Shown here piece by piece: positions 1-13,914 of a DNA stretch of 64,000 nucleotides; the first letter of the stretch is position 1; each line of letters begins with the position of its first letter. Location: NCBI GenBank assembly GCA_948567375.1, contig OX419758.1:45699001-45763000 (forward strand), read 5' to 3'. The position numbers and the translations under genes are program-made. Source of the stretch: Lunularia cruciata. Taxonomy: Eukaryota > Streptophyta > Marchantiopsida > Lunulariales > Lunulariaceae. Below the pieces are notes generated by a model. It worked only from the letters and a program-made list of their open reading frames with translations, was not told the origin of the DNA and made no database searches.

Positions 1-3000
1 CTCTCTTTCTTGAAATGGTGTTTTCTCTATATGCTCTTGTCATTGATAGTCTTGTTCTTCCAAAAAATGAGTAAGGTGTTTGATTTGTTGTTGCATAACA
101 ATGATAACCTCGGGCATTGTTGCCATGTCTACTACTCTATCACATTACCCATAATTTATCTAAATTGACATGTAGAGGCACCACATCTACTGTTCTCCAT
201 AATTTACAACTAGGAGTACGAAGGGTTCTTTTGATAAGGTGATTGTATTAATAAAGTCAACCCAAAGTATGAGGTGGTGAACTATGTGAAATGATGCTTG
301 GGTAGTACATGAACACAAAAATCCTTATGGTTAGGCGGAAATAGATTTGGTCCGTAAATTTCATCCATTCCATTCTTACTCTGATACTAATGTAAAAGAC
401 CAAGACCAAGACCAAGGAAAGAGATAAGAGAATGGAAGATCATCTTGGGACACTTGAAATGCGGTAAACTCTAAATGCCTACCATGAACTTGGGTTTTGG
501 TATTTATAGGGAGCATACAAGGCTTTTAAAAGATTTTCAAGAAGCTTCCTACCTTGTCTTCTTTTAGTTAAGATATGGCAAGCCATACCAAATTAAAGAG
601 CAATTCTTTAGAGGCCAATGAGAGAGGTAAATTAGTAGAGATCAATGACAAAAGATGAAAAAGATTGAAAAATTGAGAGTAAAATTTGAAGCTCAGCAAA
701 AATAAAAAATCCAAAATCAAAATTTAAGGAGAAGAATATAAAATCTTAAAGTGTTTATGCAATCACACTAGAATTCTCTTGTCAAGGGAAAATAAGAGAC
801 GAAATCAAGTCAATCATCATGATGCTCTCAAAAATAGAGGCCCAACCCATTGGTTGCATATCCAATACTTACCTTATCTCCAATGTACCCTATCTCCAAT
901 TTACCTTGTGCAATTTTAGTGCTAGTGATAGTGATTCTCTCTTGTAAAATTTTTTTCTCTTGTTTCTTTTCATGTTTAAGGAAATAATAACTTTATAAGT
1001 TCTTTGTTCATTGCATGTGAAACTGACAAAGAGACTGAATTGCCAAATTCCAAAGCATATCACTTTACCCAAACCATTGACAAGGTTTGCTTGCATTTTC
1101 AAATGCTTTGCTCATTTATAGTGAGGGTTTGCTTTCTTGGAAGTGGGGTATGCTTGTACATCTTGGGGCCTTGCTCGCCATTCACAAGACTTGCTTGCTT
1201 GTCTTGGGCCTTGCTTGCCCATCTCTGGCCTTGCTCACCTGAAGTATGGACCCACAAGTATCAAATACTACAAGTATTCAGTATGTTTATTGGAATTTCT
1301 TCCCATCCCATTGGTTTCATTTTGAAGATTTAAATCAAAATAACTTTCACACCCTTCTTAAATCATATTTTTCCATAACTGCAATCTAATTTGATGTCAA
1401 TATTATGGAAGAAGCTATCTTAGAACTTGAAAAAATTTCTCAATGTTTAGAACAAGTTAAAAGGTCCCTATACACCCCTCTTATATAAAGATCTTATACT
1501 CAAGACAACCCTATTATTGACAAACATGAAACAAACATTTCAAAGCTCAAACTTCACCTAATGTTACAAGTTGCAAATCTTTACACCTCTTTCAAGTTTT
1601 TTGGGCCAAAATAAAAATATTTGCTCAAATAAATAAATTACAAAGGATGATAAAAGATAACAAAAATGTTCCCATTAAACTAAACTACACATGATAAACC
1701 AAAGGGATGAACCAAACTACAAAGGATGATAAAAGATAAAAATATGTCCCAAATAAAATAAACATAAGAAACCAAAGGGAAAAACCAAACTATAAAGGGT
1801 GATAAAGAATACAAAAAATTCACAGTAAAAGAGAAAAACTTAACTTTTACATACATACACTATTAAATGGTAGATAAAAAGAGGTTTAAAGAAAAAAATT
1901 TAAAAAAAAAGTATCCTATTGCACTTAATTATCCATGATGCTTTACAGGGCTAGAGTTTCCCAAAGGAAACATGAATGTCCTAAAGTGGATGCTAAAGGT
2001 AAAATGACCATGAAAAAACCTTAACTTATGTGATTTCATACTAGCATAATAGAACATATTCATGAGATTTAGATATTATTATCCACCAAAACAAACCATA
2101 CAAAAATAGTGATTACACTTTAATAATAATGGGTGAAAAGTAAAATATATGATTGAAAAATACCCATATATATGCAAAAAAAATTAGTTCTACAATATAC
2201 AAGTGACCATAACACAATATGATTAAGTGTGTAGCTTAATGCTCTACTCTAATGAATCATCATGGAATCTAAAGATGTGTCAATGGAACCACGTTGGACT
2301 ATATCTCCACAACCAATCCAACTCAACTGGGTCAGATGAGGATCTTGAGAGGATACAACCAAACTCATATATGAATCCACTTTACAATCTCTAAAACAAC
2401 ATGATTTCCACTCTGAGCTCAGTAGGTCAATATCTGAGCATGTGTCTACTCTAAATCTATCTAGGAGAGGTCACATGATGAGGTATGTAAATTTACTACT
2501 CTTGTCAAACAAGTAGTGAATGCTAGAGGATGGATAACACCATGTGGATGGTTCATACAATATGAAAGGAATGCATTATCAACTATGAGTATATCTTGAA
2601 TGCATGGACCCAAGGCCATAAATGCTCCATAAGGACTATGTATGAATCCTCAAAATCTATCTTGATACCCATCCTCTACATCAAGTAAGGCCATGAGGCA
2701 CTCCTTTTTTTGTACATCAAAAGGTAGGGAATCATCATCCCACATGGATTGGAGTAGATGCTCTACCTCTACCCTCATGGTATCCATCCAAATGAAAACC
2801 AAGCCAGAAAATACTCCAAAAACTATCTAAATTGTGATTGTGGTTTATACATAAATGTACTCCTACTTCTAGAATATGACCATCCTCACCGCTCTAATGA
2901 GTTCCTACACTAGACAAAAAGAGGAATCATATCCCATATAATATCCACAAGAAAACTAAGATTCAAAAATCTACCTCTTATTCTCATGAGCATTAATGAT

Positions 3001-3250
3001 CTAAGGAATGAACTCTCTAGATCTAATCATCTTGTCTCCAAACATCCTCAATCTCCAAAGCTTGCAAAATAAGGTCATACACCTCTCCTAAAGCCACACA
3101 ATCTCCATGGCCCTATGTCTAAAAGTGGGTGGGGATACAAGGTCATCTAACACTTGAGGCTTCAAATCAATAATATCCATGTAGAGTGTAATAACACTAG
3201 GCTCTCCCTTGGGCCCCATGAGTGATACTCTCTATATGCTTGCTCTGATT
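1..3250. other. AT-rich gene-free stretch
   Basis: No open frame here has recognisable domains, consistent codon use or splice-linked neighbours. The sequence is AT-rich with runs of A and T, and reads like old transposon-derived or intergenic DNA. I see no LTR pair, tRNA, or coding relic that I can support. Confidence 0.5.
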
Positions 3251-3269
3251 CTCTTGAGTACCATTTTGT

Positions 3270-4700
3270 ACAAGGTAAGTCTAAGTCTACATCCATATAG
3301 TTATCTCCATGCCCTTGGACTCCTCATAAACTCTTTGGGACTCATCTAGCATCTTCATCATAATATGCAACTCTCAAGTGTAAAACTCCTCCATAGTCCT
3401 CAACTTCTTGTGCCAAGTCTTTTGGCGGGACATAAGCCAATCTAACTCACCCAATCTCTTTGCTGTAGTCCTCTATGTGGCAATGAACTGACCTTCTTGC
3501 TCAACTAGACTATGCTCTTACTTTGCAAATCTCTTTACTCTAGTCCTCTCTATACACTCTAAATTAGCCAATCTATTGGCTCTAGTCCTCTCCATATGCT
3601 CTAAATTAGCCACTCTCTTGGTGGTAGTTCTCTTGGTATGCTCTAAGACAGCTAATCTCTCAACTTTCATCCTCTCCATAGCATGACATGATCCTCTTGA
3701 TCTACTAGTGTATGCTCTCCTTCTAGAATAAGGTGCTCCCTCTCCACTCTCCTAAAGAAGTATCTTTAGCTTGTGCTTCATCTCCTAGCTCAAGGCCCTA
3801 GCTCTCTCTCACTCCCTCCTAAACTAGGCTCTCCCTCAAACCCTAATTTTACAATGGGTAATGTAAAGACCTTGCCTCCTCTCACTTCTCTACCAACTAA
3901 AAAAAGAAGATCTAGAGGAAAAGCGTGGAGGAGGAGGTCATTTAAAAGGATAACATGAGCGAGGGGGTCCTCTACACCTAAAACATAGGGATGACAAACT
4001 TTATAAAAATAAATATCAATATCAACTCATAAATCTCAATATATACCATAAAGAACTTATATATTGATTAAAAGCAATATAAACCACAAAGAAGTTAATA
4101 CAATTCATTTATTTAAAAGAGTGATTGGTAATATAATTAAGAAGATGAAGTTTTCATAAAGAGTCACAACTATAATCTCACTCATCCTCCTCCTCATCTT
4201 CATTTTTCTCCTCCACATCCTCAAAGACATCCTCTTCTACATCATGAACAAGATGTCCACCTCTTGAGTGCTCTCATAAGCCACCTTCTCCTTGCCCACC
4301 AGTCCACTCTTTAGAAATAGTGAGTAAACAACTGTCCTACAAAGGTCTACTTGAACCACCCACCATCCAATTGTGAAGGCCACTTCTAAATGAACTACAA
4401 CTCAAACTCAACAAAAGGAAGCATCAACAAGGCCCAATCATAATCCTCACTAGCCCTCTTCCCCTATTTCCATATTCTGTGTAGTATTTTACCATATTTC
4501 CATATTCTGTGTAGTATTTTACCATATTTCCATATTCTGAACATATTTCCTTGTCAGTGTAGTACCTTTTGCCCAAAGCAAATGCATCTTGAATGCTATA
4601 TTGTGTTAAGGTGAAAGGACTGCTCTTACCATCCTTGTGGGTGTGGTCTAATCCCACATCTTCACCAACTCTATACATAATCCAATTTGACAATCCACAT
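3270..4700 (-). pseudogene. Decayed coding relic with coiled-coil and acidic segments
   Basis: Unrecognised. The minus strand shows several protein-like stretches broken by stops and frame changes. Around 3529-3690 it reads as 14-residue units of the form (M/I)ERTRxxRLANLE(H/C), four in a row, which fits a two-heptad coiled coil. Around 4180-4250 it reads as a strongly acidic stretch (EDVFEDVEEKNEDEEED). Around 4424-4693 there is an 89-residue open frame with a 10-residue repeat. Biased, repeat-organised translation on one strand only suggests a once-coding sequence, perhaps from a transposon. I cannot assign a family, and the segments may not all belong to one gene. Confidence 0.35.
4471..4539. 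repeat. 30-base tandem repeat, 2.3 copies
   Basis: The unit starting catattctgtgtagtatttt is 30 bases long. It occurs at 4471-4500 and 4501-4530, with a partial third copy. The two full units are identical. On the minus strand the repeat stays in frame and encodes a duplicated Y-T-E-Y-G-N-M-V-K-Y block. Confidence 0.85.
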
Positions 4701-5389
4701 TCTCATGAGCAAACACATGAACAAAAGAAGTATGAAACTAAAGCTCTAACCAACATTATATGAAGCTTTCAAACCACAAGGAACATGAGCATTAAGGTAA
4801 TTGCAAACAACATGACAAACAATCTTAAAAAAATCCACATAGACATAGACAATCTTCAAAACCACAATAAACAACTTTAATGAACAACAAAGATGCTAAT
4901 GCATAAAGAAACAATACTTTAAAACCATAATGAGCAATTTAAAAATGCTATAAACAACTATGGAGCTCAAATAAAAATTGTGGCAAAAAACTTGGAATTT
5001 GTAACTTGAAAACTTAGAATGAAGAGTTTTATTGACATTTGGAGAGGGCACTCCAACCCATGGTCACTTTGAGTCCAAGAGTATCAAGATCTACTTCTTG
5101 AATGCCGTCTGCCCAGTTTCAAATTGGAGTCTTGTCCAGCTAACCACATTTTATATGGGTCATATTCTCCTTGATTTGGTGAAATCCCATGAACCATTTG
5201 CTCTTGTTATTATCTTCCATTCCATCCCATCACTTTTCGTACTTTGGAATATCACACATACTGAATTGCTTTCTCTTTCCAAAATTCACTCCAAACTCAA
5301 ATTTCAATAGTTTAGAATACTTGTTTCACTCAGAAATCTAAATACTGTTATTTCAAATTTTAATGATCTCTTAACTACTCCCCCAAATC
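4701..5389. other. No gene seen
   Basis: AT-rich DNA with one 92-codon plus-strand open frame at 5032-5310. It has no recognisable domain and no splice-linked partner. I treat it as chance. Confidence 0.4.
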
Positions 5390-6320
5390 TCTCAATAATA
5401 AATAAGTATCTCGCTCCTTCCTTCCTCTTGATAATACTTCCCGGATTTCCTCCTCTCCTTCCTTCCTCAAAAATTCTTAAGTTTAGGCTCCTCCCTCCCA
5501 CTCGATAATACTTTCAAGATTTCCTCCTCTCCTTCTTTCCTTAATAATTCTCAAGTTTCCTCTCCTCCTTCCCTCTCAATAATACTTTCGAGATTTCTTC
5601 CTTCCCTTGATAATTTTCAAGTTTCCTCTCCTCCCTCCCTCTTGATGATTATTCATCCTCTCCTTCTTTGCATGATAATTCTCCCTCGTCTTAAATTTCT
5701 GAGGTTTCTTCTCCTGCCTTCCTGTCGACAATTCTTCCTATGTTTCCTGTCCTTCCTTATTCGAGAATTCTCCCTCGTCCTAACCTTCTCGGATTTCCCT
5801 CTCCTTTTGTACTCTCTATCATTCTTCCCCATATTTCCTCTCCTTCTTTTCTCAATAATTCTCAACTTTCCTCTCCTAAGTCTTTCCCCAATTTGCTCTC
5901 CTTCCTTTCTCAATAATTCTCAAGTTTCCACTCCTTACTCCCTCAATGAGTATCTTGTTTCCTTCCTTCCTCCGTCTCGATTGTTCTTCCCAGGTTTCCT
6001 TTTTCTTCCTTCCTCTTGATATTCTCGAGTGGAACTCATTTTCCTCCTACTCAATAATATTTTCTTAGGTTTCGCTCTCCTTGCTCCCTCCTTAATTCCC
6101 AGGATACAATACTCCTTCCCCCTTTGATTGTTCTCATTCCTCCCACTCAATAATTCTCAGGTCTCAAGTTTCCCTCTCGTTCCTCCATTGATAGTCCATA
6201 TTTCTCACAATAGACTCTCCTTCTTCTCTCGGTTGATCATTCTCACTAGGTTTCAATCTTCTTTCCTCCTTCGATAATCAATCATTCTCAATCATTCCTC
6301 TCTTTCCTCCCTAAATCTTG
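5390..6320. repeat. Pyrimidine-rich degenerate minisatellite
   Basis: The plus strand is almost all C and T, organised as imperfect repeats of blocks such as aataattctcaagtttcc and cctcctctccttccttcctc. Spacing is roughly 35 to 60 bases. Open frames here (for example 5642-6019 plus and 5653-5913 minus) are Ser/Leu/Phe-rich or Arg/Glu-rich products of the composition, not genes. The strand asymmetry is strong, which could allow triplex or other unusual structures; that is inference. Confidence 0.75.
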
Positions 6321-9300
6321 ATAGTTTTAAGGTATCTGGATTGTTCTCTCCCTTCTGTCCAAATGTGTTCTCTTTCAACTCAAGATTTTCTCAAGATTTC
6401 CTTTCTCCCTCTTGTGACAAATTGTTTTGAAAAACTCTCTATAATCTCTAAAATTATATGTTTTGTCCTTGCAATTTCCTTCTATCAGTCCTTTCTCCTT
6501 CTCGTGACAATTTCCCTTGAGAAACTCTCTATAATTATCTATCCATCCCTCCCCTTGAGAAATTTAAATTTCTCTGCACTTTTGTGGGTGTTCATATATT
6601 TTTTCTCAATTCAAAATTGCTATCTCTTGCATTTGAATTGCTTTCTCTCTCTACCAAGTTGATCTTCTTGCTGTTTTTAAATACTTTTGTCGGAATATAT
6701 ATAAACTATGAAGTTTCTCAAATTTATATATAAATATTATATATATGTGCAAATTTACTCAAAGATGTTCCAAAAGCATATATATATATATATATATATT
6801 TATTTATTTATTTATTTATTTATTTTTTTCAAGATGATACATGTCCCAATCCGTTGAAGAAGAGAAAGAGTTCATACTTTTGTTATTTAATTTCACTCTC
6901 AATTCAATCAAAGAATGCCGTTGACCTTGGAGAATAGCAATACAATTTTCATTTACAACATGGAAGCATGCTCACGCTTCCTTTGTGTTTGTTCCAACCA
7001 AAGCTTTGACCTCTTTCAACATGTCATGTTGTGATAGAAGTTTGGCATACCTGGAAACACACAAGGTAGAATGCATGCACAATAAAATCAAAGTCATATG
7101 CAAGCATACACACATGGGAATTCAACTTCACATATTCACTATAAAGATCTTTACCTCCAAAAAATGGAAAATTTTATGCCTATCATCACATATCACCTAG
7201 CCAATGATGGAGTATGATCCCTTCATGCTTAAATAAATTTCCCCATAAATTCTCCCCATCTTTGAGCTAAAGGAAAAAGAGTACCGTCTACTAACCCACA
7301 TACGTTTCAAATCTTTTTGGTGCAAGCATCAAATTTCTTAGTTCAAGCACTAAGAAATTCCAACTTTGTCTTCTAACCTTGCACATTGATCTTGGTTTCC
7401 TAGAATGGAAAATATGACAATGATTACTATAAGGGAATCTTGTAGTTAATCCATCACTAACCCCAATAAATTCATTCTTCTTGCTATTGAAACACCATTC
7501 CCATTATGCCCAAATCTACCCATTAACATTGGAGTTAAATGTTCATGGGTAATGTCAATTGAAATTTGCTTTCTTCCATCTCTCCTTTTTTAAAAACATT
7601 GTGCTCCTCAAGCACCTCCACTTAAGCACTAAATTATTCCATATCCATCCTTACTAATTGTTTAAACACAAAAGCTTTGAGCACTCTTAAAAACTTTACT
7701 ACAAACTTTGAACTACAAGATACAAGATGCAATTTTATCCTTCAACTACCTAAACCCATGAATAAATTTCCACCACATTATAATTTGTTCCATATCAATG
7801 TATTCCCTCTATGTCCATCCATTCCTCAAAACCTAACTTTCAAGAGTCTTCCCACTTAGAACTCCCTTTCTCTTGTAAAATTTGTATATTCCGCAAACAA
7901 TTATTATTTATCTAGAGCAATCTATGAGTGCTTAGTCATGGCATTGGATTGTGCTACATGAAGCAATTCAATTTCAAACCTCCTTTTTCTTACCAACCAC
8001 CTCCAATCTATCAAACAAAGGATCCCACTTGAATCCTTCTCTTCCTAATTTCAATGCATAGACATCAATTAAACATGACAAACTCTCACCTAAATGTTTC
8101 ATTACCCTTTGAACTACAAAAATTGCAATCAAATTCCATTGTTTAACAGCAATCTATTCCAATTGAAATCCCTTGAAAAAAATGATGCCCTATAATCAAG
8201 AGCCCTTCCTAAGTCCTAGCACAAGACTAAAGTCAAAATCTCTTGCATTAATTCTATTAATTAATTTTTATGGAAAACCTTGTAACCCTTAAATTTTCTA
8301 CAGGTTACCTTTTTCATACCCCATAAGGTTTCACAAATTCAGACCATCTCCAATAAAGCTTCTTTCATACCACTCACCTACATCCTATAAAAGGATTGAC
8401 AAACCTCTTGTGAAAAATGATTAGATGATCTTTATGGAAGTTTAAAACCACCTTCTTGAAAACCCTTGTTTTTTACTGCTTCTTTACATGTGTTGCTTTG
8501 CAATTAGAGTATATTAGTTTTTATCGAAGTCATTGGTCTTTGATTACATGATGTTTTGATTTCTTTGCATGCATGCCTAGAAATTTTGTTACATGCATTA
8601 TTTTACACTTTTCAATTACACATTGGTTTATAGTTTCTATGCATATGGTCACCTTTTGATCATTATTTGATATCAATGTTTAGACTTACATCCAATTTAT
8701 GAGTTTCAATTCATCTCCTTTTTGCATGTATTCATTTCATTTCATTTTATTGCTATTCCAACTGCATTTCATATGCACCTAATGAGTTATAGATTCATGT
8801 TTGACTTATGCTCTCATCTTCTCTTCTAGGGTGTTCTGAAAGTGGATATATATTCATTTTTTCTCAATCAAAACTTGTCCTCTCTAGGATAGAGTTCAAG
8901 ATGGAATAAAAAATCATTAATTTGATTGTTTTATATAGTAGAGTGGTTAATTGTGACAAGTTCAAACTCCCTTTGCATACTGATTATATAGTAGTTATTT
9001 TTGATCTGGGAATAAAACTAGTTATATTGTAGCAACCTTACTTGGATCAAGGATACCACAGTGATTGAAAATATGCAACTCAGACTTTACTCTTCATTTC
9101 ACTTTCCTGAATTCTTGATGAGAAGATAATTGCCTTCCTCTTGATTCACCCCATGCCACTAGGGTTCCACTAATCAATGCTTTTCTCATTAGTGGTTTTT
9201 TGAGATCTTTCCCACATATTAACCATGTATATGAGGTGTAGAATATGTGGCTCTATGACCATATGGAGAAAAAACCAAAGGATGTAAGTGAGAGATTGAG

Positions 9301-10369
9301 GTAAATAAGATGGTGAATGCACCATTTTTAGTGATGATTTTACATAAGCTCCTAGGTATCAAAAGAAATCCTTGGGTTCTTTGCAAATTCATGCAAGGAT
9401 TGAGTTCACAATGCATAAACTTACAATTTGAGTGCTCTTTATGTAGATACTTGACAAAGATTTCAGATGGGATTGGTATTGATAAGACATAGTTTATCTC
9501 CTTCCACAAAATCAAAAACCCTAGCAGAGGACTAAAACTTGAAGTGTGGGACTTGGTTCCAATTTCCATATCTCTTATATTTGTTGACTAATAAGCAGAA
9601 TATGTGATCAAACATATTTTACATCTTATTTGTGCAAGAAAGATGATACTTATCAACTAAAACTAAACTAGCATCAAGTGACAAGTAAAAAACCAACAAA
9701 GCAAGCTCAAAAAAGAAGTGGGAATATTAATTTTAGAGATGAAAAAATTGCCATCAAAATAGGTCAAGCTACATTGTGCAACTGAATCTAATACAGATTG
9801 AGGAACATCCTAAACTAATCCAAGTGTCCCATTAAGATGCCTTGACAATCCAATGAATCATGCCAGATCATTGTTTTAGGTTAAAGATTATTCTTGGGAC
9901 ATTGCAACACCAAAAAACATCATTGTGGCTATTGTAAGTCCTTAAAAATTCCCAAAGAACCCACATAATCCCCCAAAATGTTTGCATTCAGATTTTATAC
10001 CACAAAATTTGCAATTCATATATAAATTGGTGATGAGATCCCACAGTTCATATAGAAATTTTGGTATTATATCATATTATAATTTTGGTTATAATTCTCA
10101 TTGCTTTCATTTGCATTTTCACAAGGAAGGTATTTGGGTTCAAGGAATTTGGTATTGCTTGTGGAACTAGCATAGGGTTTGTCTATATTGGATAGAGTAA
10201 TGATTATATTTTTTATCTCATTGGAAATCTGTACTGCACTTGCTAGTTCAAGAATCATTTGATAGAATTGTTTAGATTTTTCACTCCATTCTTTGAATCT
10301 AAGGTTGTCTAGCTTAGATCTGATTTTCTAAGTTTGGAAGTTCATCTCTACTTAATATTTTACCCATTG
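6321..10369. other. AT-rich stretch without a recognisable gene
   Basis: Several open frames of 60 to 116 codons occur (for example 9219-9569 minus, 6318-6662 plus). None has a domain, a signal or a splice-linked neighbour that I recognise. The pyrimidine bias of the preceding block fades out by about 6660. The only other structure seen is the microsatellite near 6.8 kb. Confidence 0.4.
6777..6829. repeat. Compound microsatellite (TA)n(TTTA)n
   Basis: An uninterrupted TA run of about 22 bases is followed by about six TTTA units and a T run. It is a simple-sequence repeat and likely length-polymorphic. Confidence 0.95.
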
Positions 10370-10720
10370 CTTCTCAATCTTAGGCATTTCCTATGCTTAC
10401 ACCTAAACTATTTTGCATCTCTCTCTACCTTCCGCGTACTTGCTCTTCCATTTGCTACAGTTTGCCAATCCTTGAGACAAAGTACTAATGGATGATTTCA
10501 TCTTCAAATTACCTTTAGACAGCTTCCTCCTCTTTTAGGATTCACTATCCTTCTCTTATTCCTTGTCTCCTTCTAGTGAGAAGAACTCTTTATCAATTCT
10601 TGTAGCTTTCATAGATGGAAGAGTGTCTTCAAGTTGCAAACTTGGACTATAATCTGAATGCAAAAAACTCTCCTCCTCCAGCCCACAAAAGAGGTCTTCT
10701 TCTAACCCCTAGGTACTTAG
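10370..10720 (-). pseudogene. Short acidic/basic coding relic
   Basis: Unrecognised. The minus strand reads in one frame through LQLEDTLPSMKATRIDKEFF, then a basic KRRKLSKG cluster, then a Lys/Glu-rich segment, interrupted by several in-frame stops. Charged, non-repetitive composition in one frame suggests an old coding sequence such as a gag-like or host fragment. It is not expressed as it stands, and there is no family assignment. Confidence 0.25.
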
Positions 10721-12469
10721 GATAGCAAATAGAATTGATAAGGAAATGATAAAGTTGTGGCAAACATAGGAGAATCGTATCCTAAATCCTCTACATCTAG
10801 TCAAAGTTTATAGCCCATATCCTCCCCTTGCTCAATCCACCCAAAATATGAACCTTTTTCTTAACACCCATACTCACCAACATAGATTGTAAAATACTTG
10901 GCCAATCATTAAACATCAAATCCATTCTCTCAAAATGGAGACATAGATGATTTAATTTTTATCTAACATTCTCCATCCGCATTTATAATCCTAGTCCGTG
11001 AGACACTCCTCTATACTCTTATCCTTCCTTTCTTGTGCATCTTCCTAGGACTTCATATATTGTGGCCATCTTTTTGGTATATTTTATCTCTTGTCATCAA
11101 CTTATGACATCCTCTCCCATATCACATGAGATAAGTGACCATGTAACCAAAAGTGGTACTCTTTTGCATGGTCTTTTTGTAATTGCCCTTGTGAAGTTGC
11201 CTGAAGTGATCTGGATCATCCAAATAATCTTGTATTTGAGAGTAATGATGAGAAATCATCTTGAATCTATCCTCTCCCAATTTACCTGCTGACCATAGAA
11301 GGCAAGTTGCTTGCCACAAAAGGTATGAAAGATACTACCTTCAATAGCTCTTGGAATCTAAAGCTATGCAATGGAATGGGAGCAAATATGGAATCAATTA
11401 TTGAGATATAATACTCTTGCCAATGGGAGTTGGATACAAAATTATAGAATAAGCAGAAATTTCTATCAAAATTGGACAATGAGTGTTCTCCATGAATTCA
11501 TCAACCTCAATTTCACTAGACTCCAAATTCTCAAAATCTGCAATGTGATGATTTATCATAACTCTTATGAAAATTTCTCTTTTATTTGGGGTGCAATTTC
11601 TCTGTTATGTGGGTTTTTATATGTGAGATCTACAGATTTCTTCAAAATCTACAACCATGGAATTAAACTCATTTCTGCTCTCATTACACTTCAAAAGCCC
11701 TATTGGTTTTGGTAGTTCATTCACGATTTCAACCCTTCTTGATGAGGAAGGATTTAAGGAGTCTTTATATGTTCTCCTCATTCTTGTTACATGTCCTTGT
11801 TCCGCATGGCACTTCCTGGAGCCCTATCACCTATGACATACATAGTTCTTTAGCTATTTTCACTTAGCTCAGCTAATACTTCCTAGAACCATTTTACCTT
11901 GTAATGTTATAACTGCCATATAATTGCCAAAAGTGCCATAAGCCTTTTCACTACACATAAAATATTTTATGAGAGTGTTTTGTTCTCAGAATATTATTTT
12001 ATGAGTACAAGTAAATAAATTTTGTATGTAGCACTAATTTTCCTATAAAAATATATTGCTTGAGTTTTGAAAATTGTAGTAAATACTGTTGCAAATTTTC
12101 ACATTTACAACATACAAGGAACACAAAAAGGTATTCAAAGCTCTTCTGCCAATTTCCTCTTATTGCAAATCTAGTCACATGAAGTGAGGAACGGAATACG
12201 TATACACTAGTATGCAGGTTCTAAGTTAATGAAAAACTTGGTCTTGTTGCCTAGCCTTGCTTATCCAAACTGCTGCTCACATGTCCCACTGCTCAAGCTT
12301 CTTGACAATGCTACCAATGTCTTGATGGAATGAACAACATGCTCCCTTAAAGGTTAAGGCCCAAATACTCTAACCCTTACTTTGCCACCCTAACTAATAC
12401 CACTAAGGAATTAGAACACCAATTTATGACTTCTTAGTGAAGTATGGATTGTAACCATTACTTTTTGAT
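10721..12469. other. No gene seen
   Basis: AT-rich sequence with a 114-codon plus-strand open frame (11371-11715) and a few shorter ones. None is recognisable. The stretch may contain the degraded upstream part of the copia element that becomes readable at about 12.47 kb. Confidence 0.35.
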
Positions 12470-13370
12470 ACTTGTGAGTAGTACGGATCTTGGATGATAA
12501 TACTATCTTTGTACATGATGGATTGATTTGTTAGAAAGATAAATCTCATGTTTCCACCATGGGAGATTACATTGGTAGAGGATTTGAAGTTACACTTGGA
12601 GAAGCTTAGATTTTTTATGATAGAGAGAATCTTAGAATCAAATTGAAGAAAAGATACATAGAGTCAATTATAAAATGGTTCAATCTTGGTGGTGTATATC
12701 CAATTAGAGCACACTACCAAGAAGTGATAGGATGTTTAATGTATGTTATGATATGTACAAGACCTGACATAGCTTATCTTGTTAGCATAGTGGTAAAGTT
12801 TAGTTCTAATCCTTCACCTCAACTTTAGGAAGTAATGAATAGAATTTGTAAGTACCTCAAAAGTACTCTGAATTATGGCTTATAATTTAGTGGAGGATCA
12901 GATATGGCTAATGCACTAGCAAGGTATTCTAATGCTTATTTTGTGGGTGACTTAGACAATAGAAATTCATGTAGTGATTTAATATTCATGATGAATGGTA
13001 GACTAGCTTGGAGCAAACAACAACAACAATACACTATCACTTATACCACATACCACAGAGTCTTGGTATATAGTAGCATGTTTAACTACCAAGGAAGCAA
13101 TATGGCCTTGTAGGTCATTCAAGGAACTACACTTTGGTCAAGATAGTCCAACTGAAATATACAACTATAATTAGAATGCTATCAAGCTCATTTACAACTC
13201 AGAATTCCACAAAAGAATCAAGCACATAGAGATCAGATATGAGAGAGAGCAACCAAAAAAAGAAGGTTGATTGTAACTACATTAACACCAAAAATCAAAT
13301 TGCATATATTTTTACAAAACTTAACCCAGAGATAAATTTTGTAAGTATAGAATTCTAATTAGAGTACTAC
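12470..13370 (+). mobile_element. Ty1/copia fragment (late RT and RNase H)
   Basis: Translated plus-strand pieces match the 3' part of plant copia polyproteins in order. A decayed end of the reverse transcriptase lies near 12590-12660 (RENLRIKLKKRYIE). It is followed by EVIGCLMYVMICTRPDIAYL (about 12722-12781). RNase H then reads as GDLDNR near 12947 and WSKQQQQYTITYTTYHRV near 13010-13065. The end is AYIFTKLNPEINF (about 13295-13335), the degenerate form of the usual ADIFTK terminus. Several stops interrupt the frame, so it is dead. Gag, protease and integrase are not visible upstream, so this is either a truncated copy or one whose 5' part has decayed beyond recognition. Confidence 0.85.
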
Positions 13371-13914
13371 TATTGTTCAATAAGTGGGAGTGCTTATGGG
13401 ATGTTGCAGTTGAGGTTGGTATAGACATTACACTATCCTATAGAAGTTACGATTTGCACATAGTACCCAATAGCAGTGCTAGTTACTAGTAGAGCACCGA
13501 GTGTTTATATATAGGGTTTACCTTTCAGAGAGAAGAGTTTCATTCCATCGATATGCTCATTGCGCAGTCAAGAAAGCCTGAGCAGCAAAGACATGAGAAC
13601 AGCAATAGAGAAAACCAAGGTAGCACAACAAAATGTTCCATTAGTTTAGAAATCCATTCCTCGTGTCATGTGACAAAATCTCGAAATAAGAAGAAGTCCG
13701 CATATAGGCTTTGAGTATCTTTTAGTACACTTTGTGTTTTGTAATTGATGTGCAAATTTACATCAGTTTCATTATTTTTGTAAATATCATTTTCCTCAAT
13801 CGGGTAGTTGTGTTTGCCGTTTGAAATCGCCTATTGACAAAACTCCTACCATTACTGAATGTCCTAGTACCCTACTCTACATGAATCTATACACATGTAG
13901 ACATTTTGGAATAG
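13371..13914 (+). other. Possible 3' LTR of the copia fragment
   Basis: A purine tract (ataagtgggagtg, about 13380) follows the RNase H end, as a polypurine tract precedes the 3' LTR in copia elements. Farther on, tatatatagg near 13509 could be an LTR TATA box. There is no matching 5' LTR in the window, so the boundary cannot be set. Confidence 0.35.

Noticed and set aside
5642-6150. Open frames in the pyrimidine-rich block as genes for Ser/Leu-rich or Arg/Glu-rich proteins.
   Set aside because: The residues follow directly from C/T or G/A composition; there are no domains and no splice structure.
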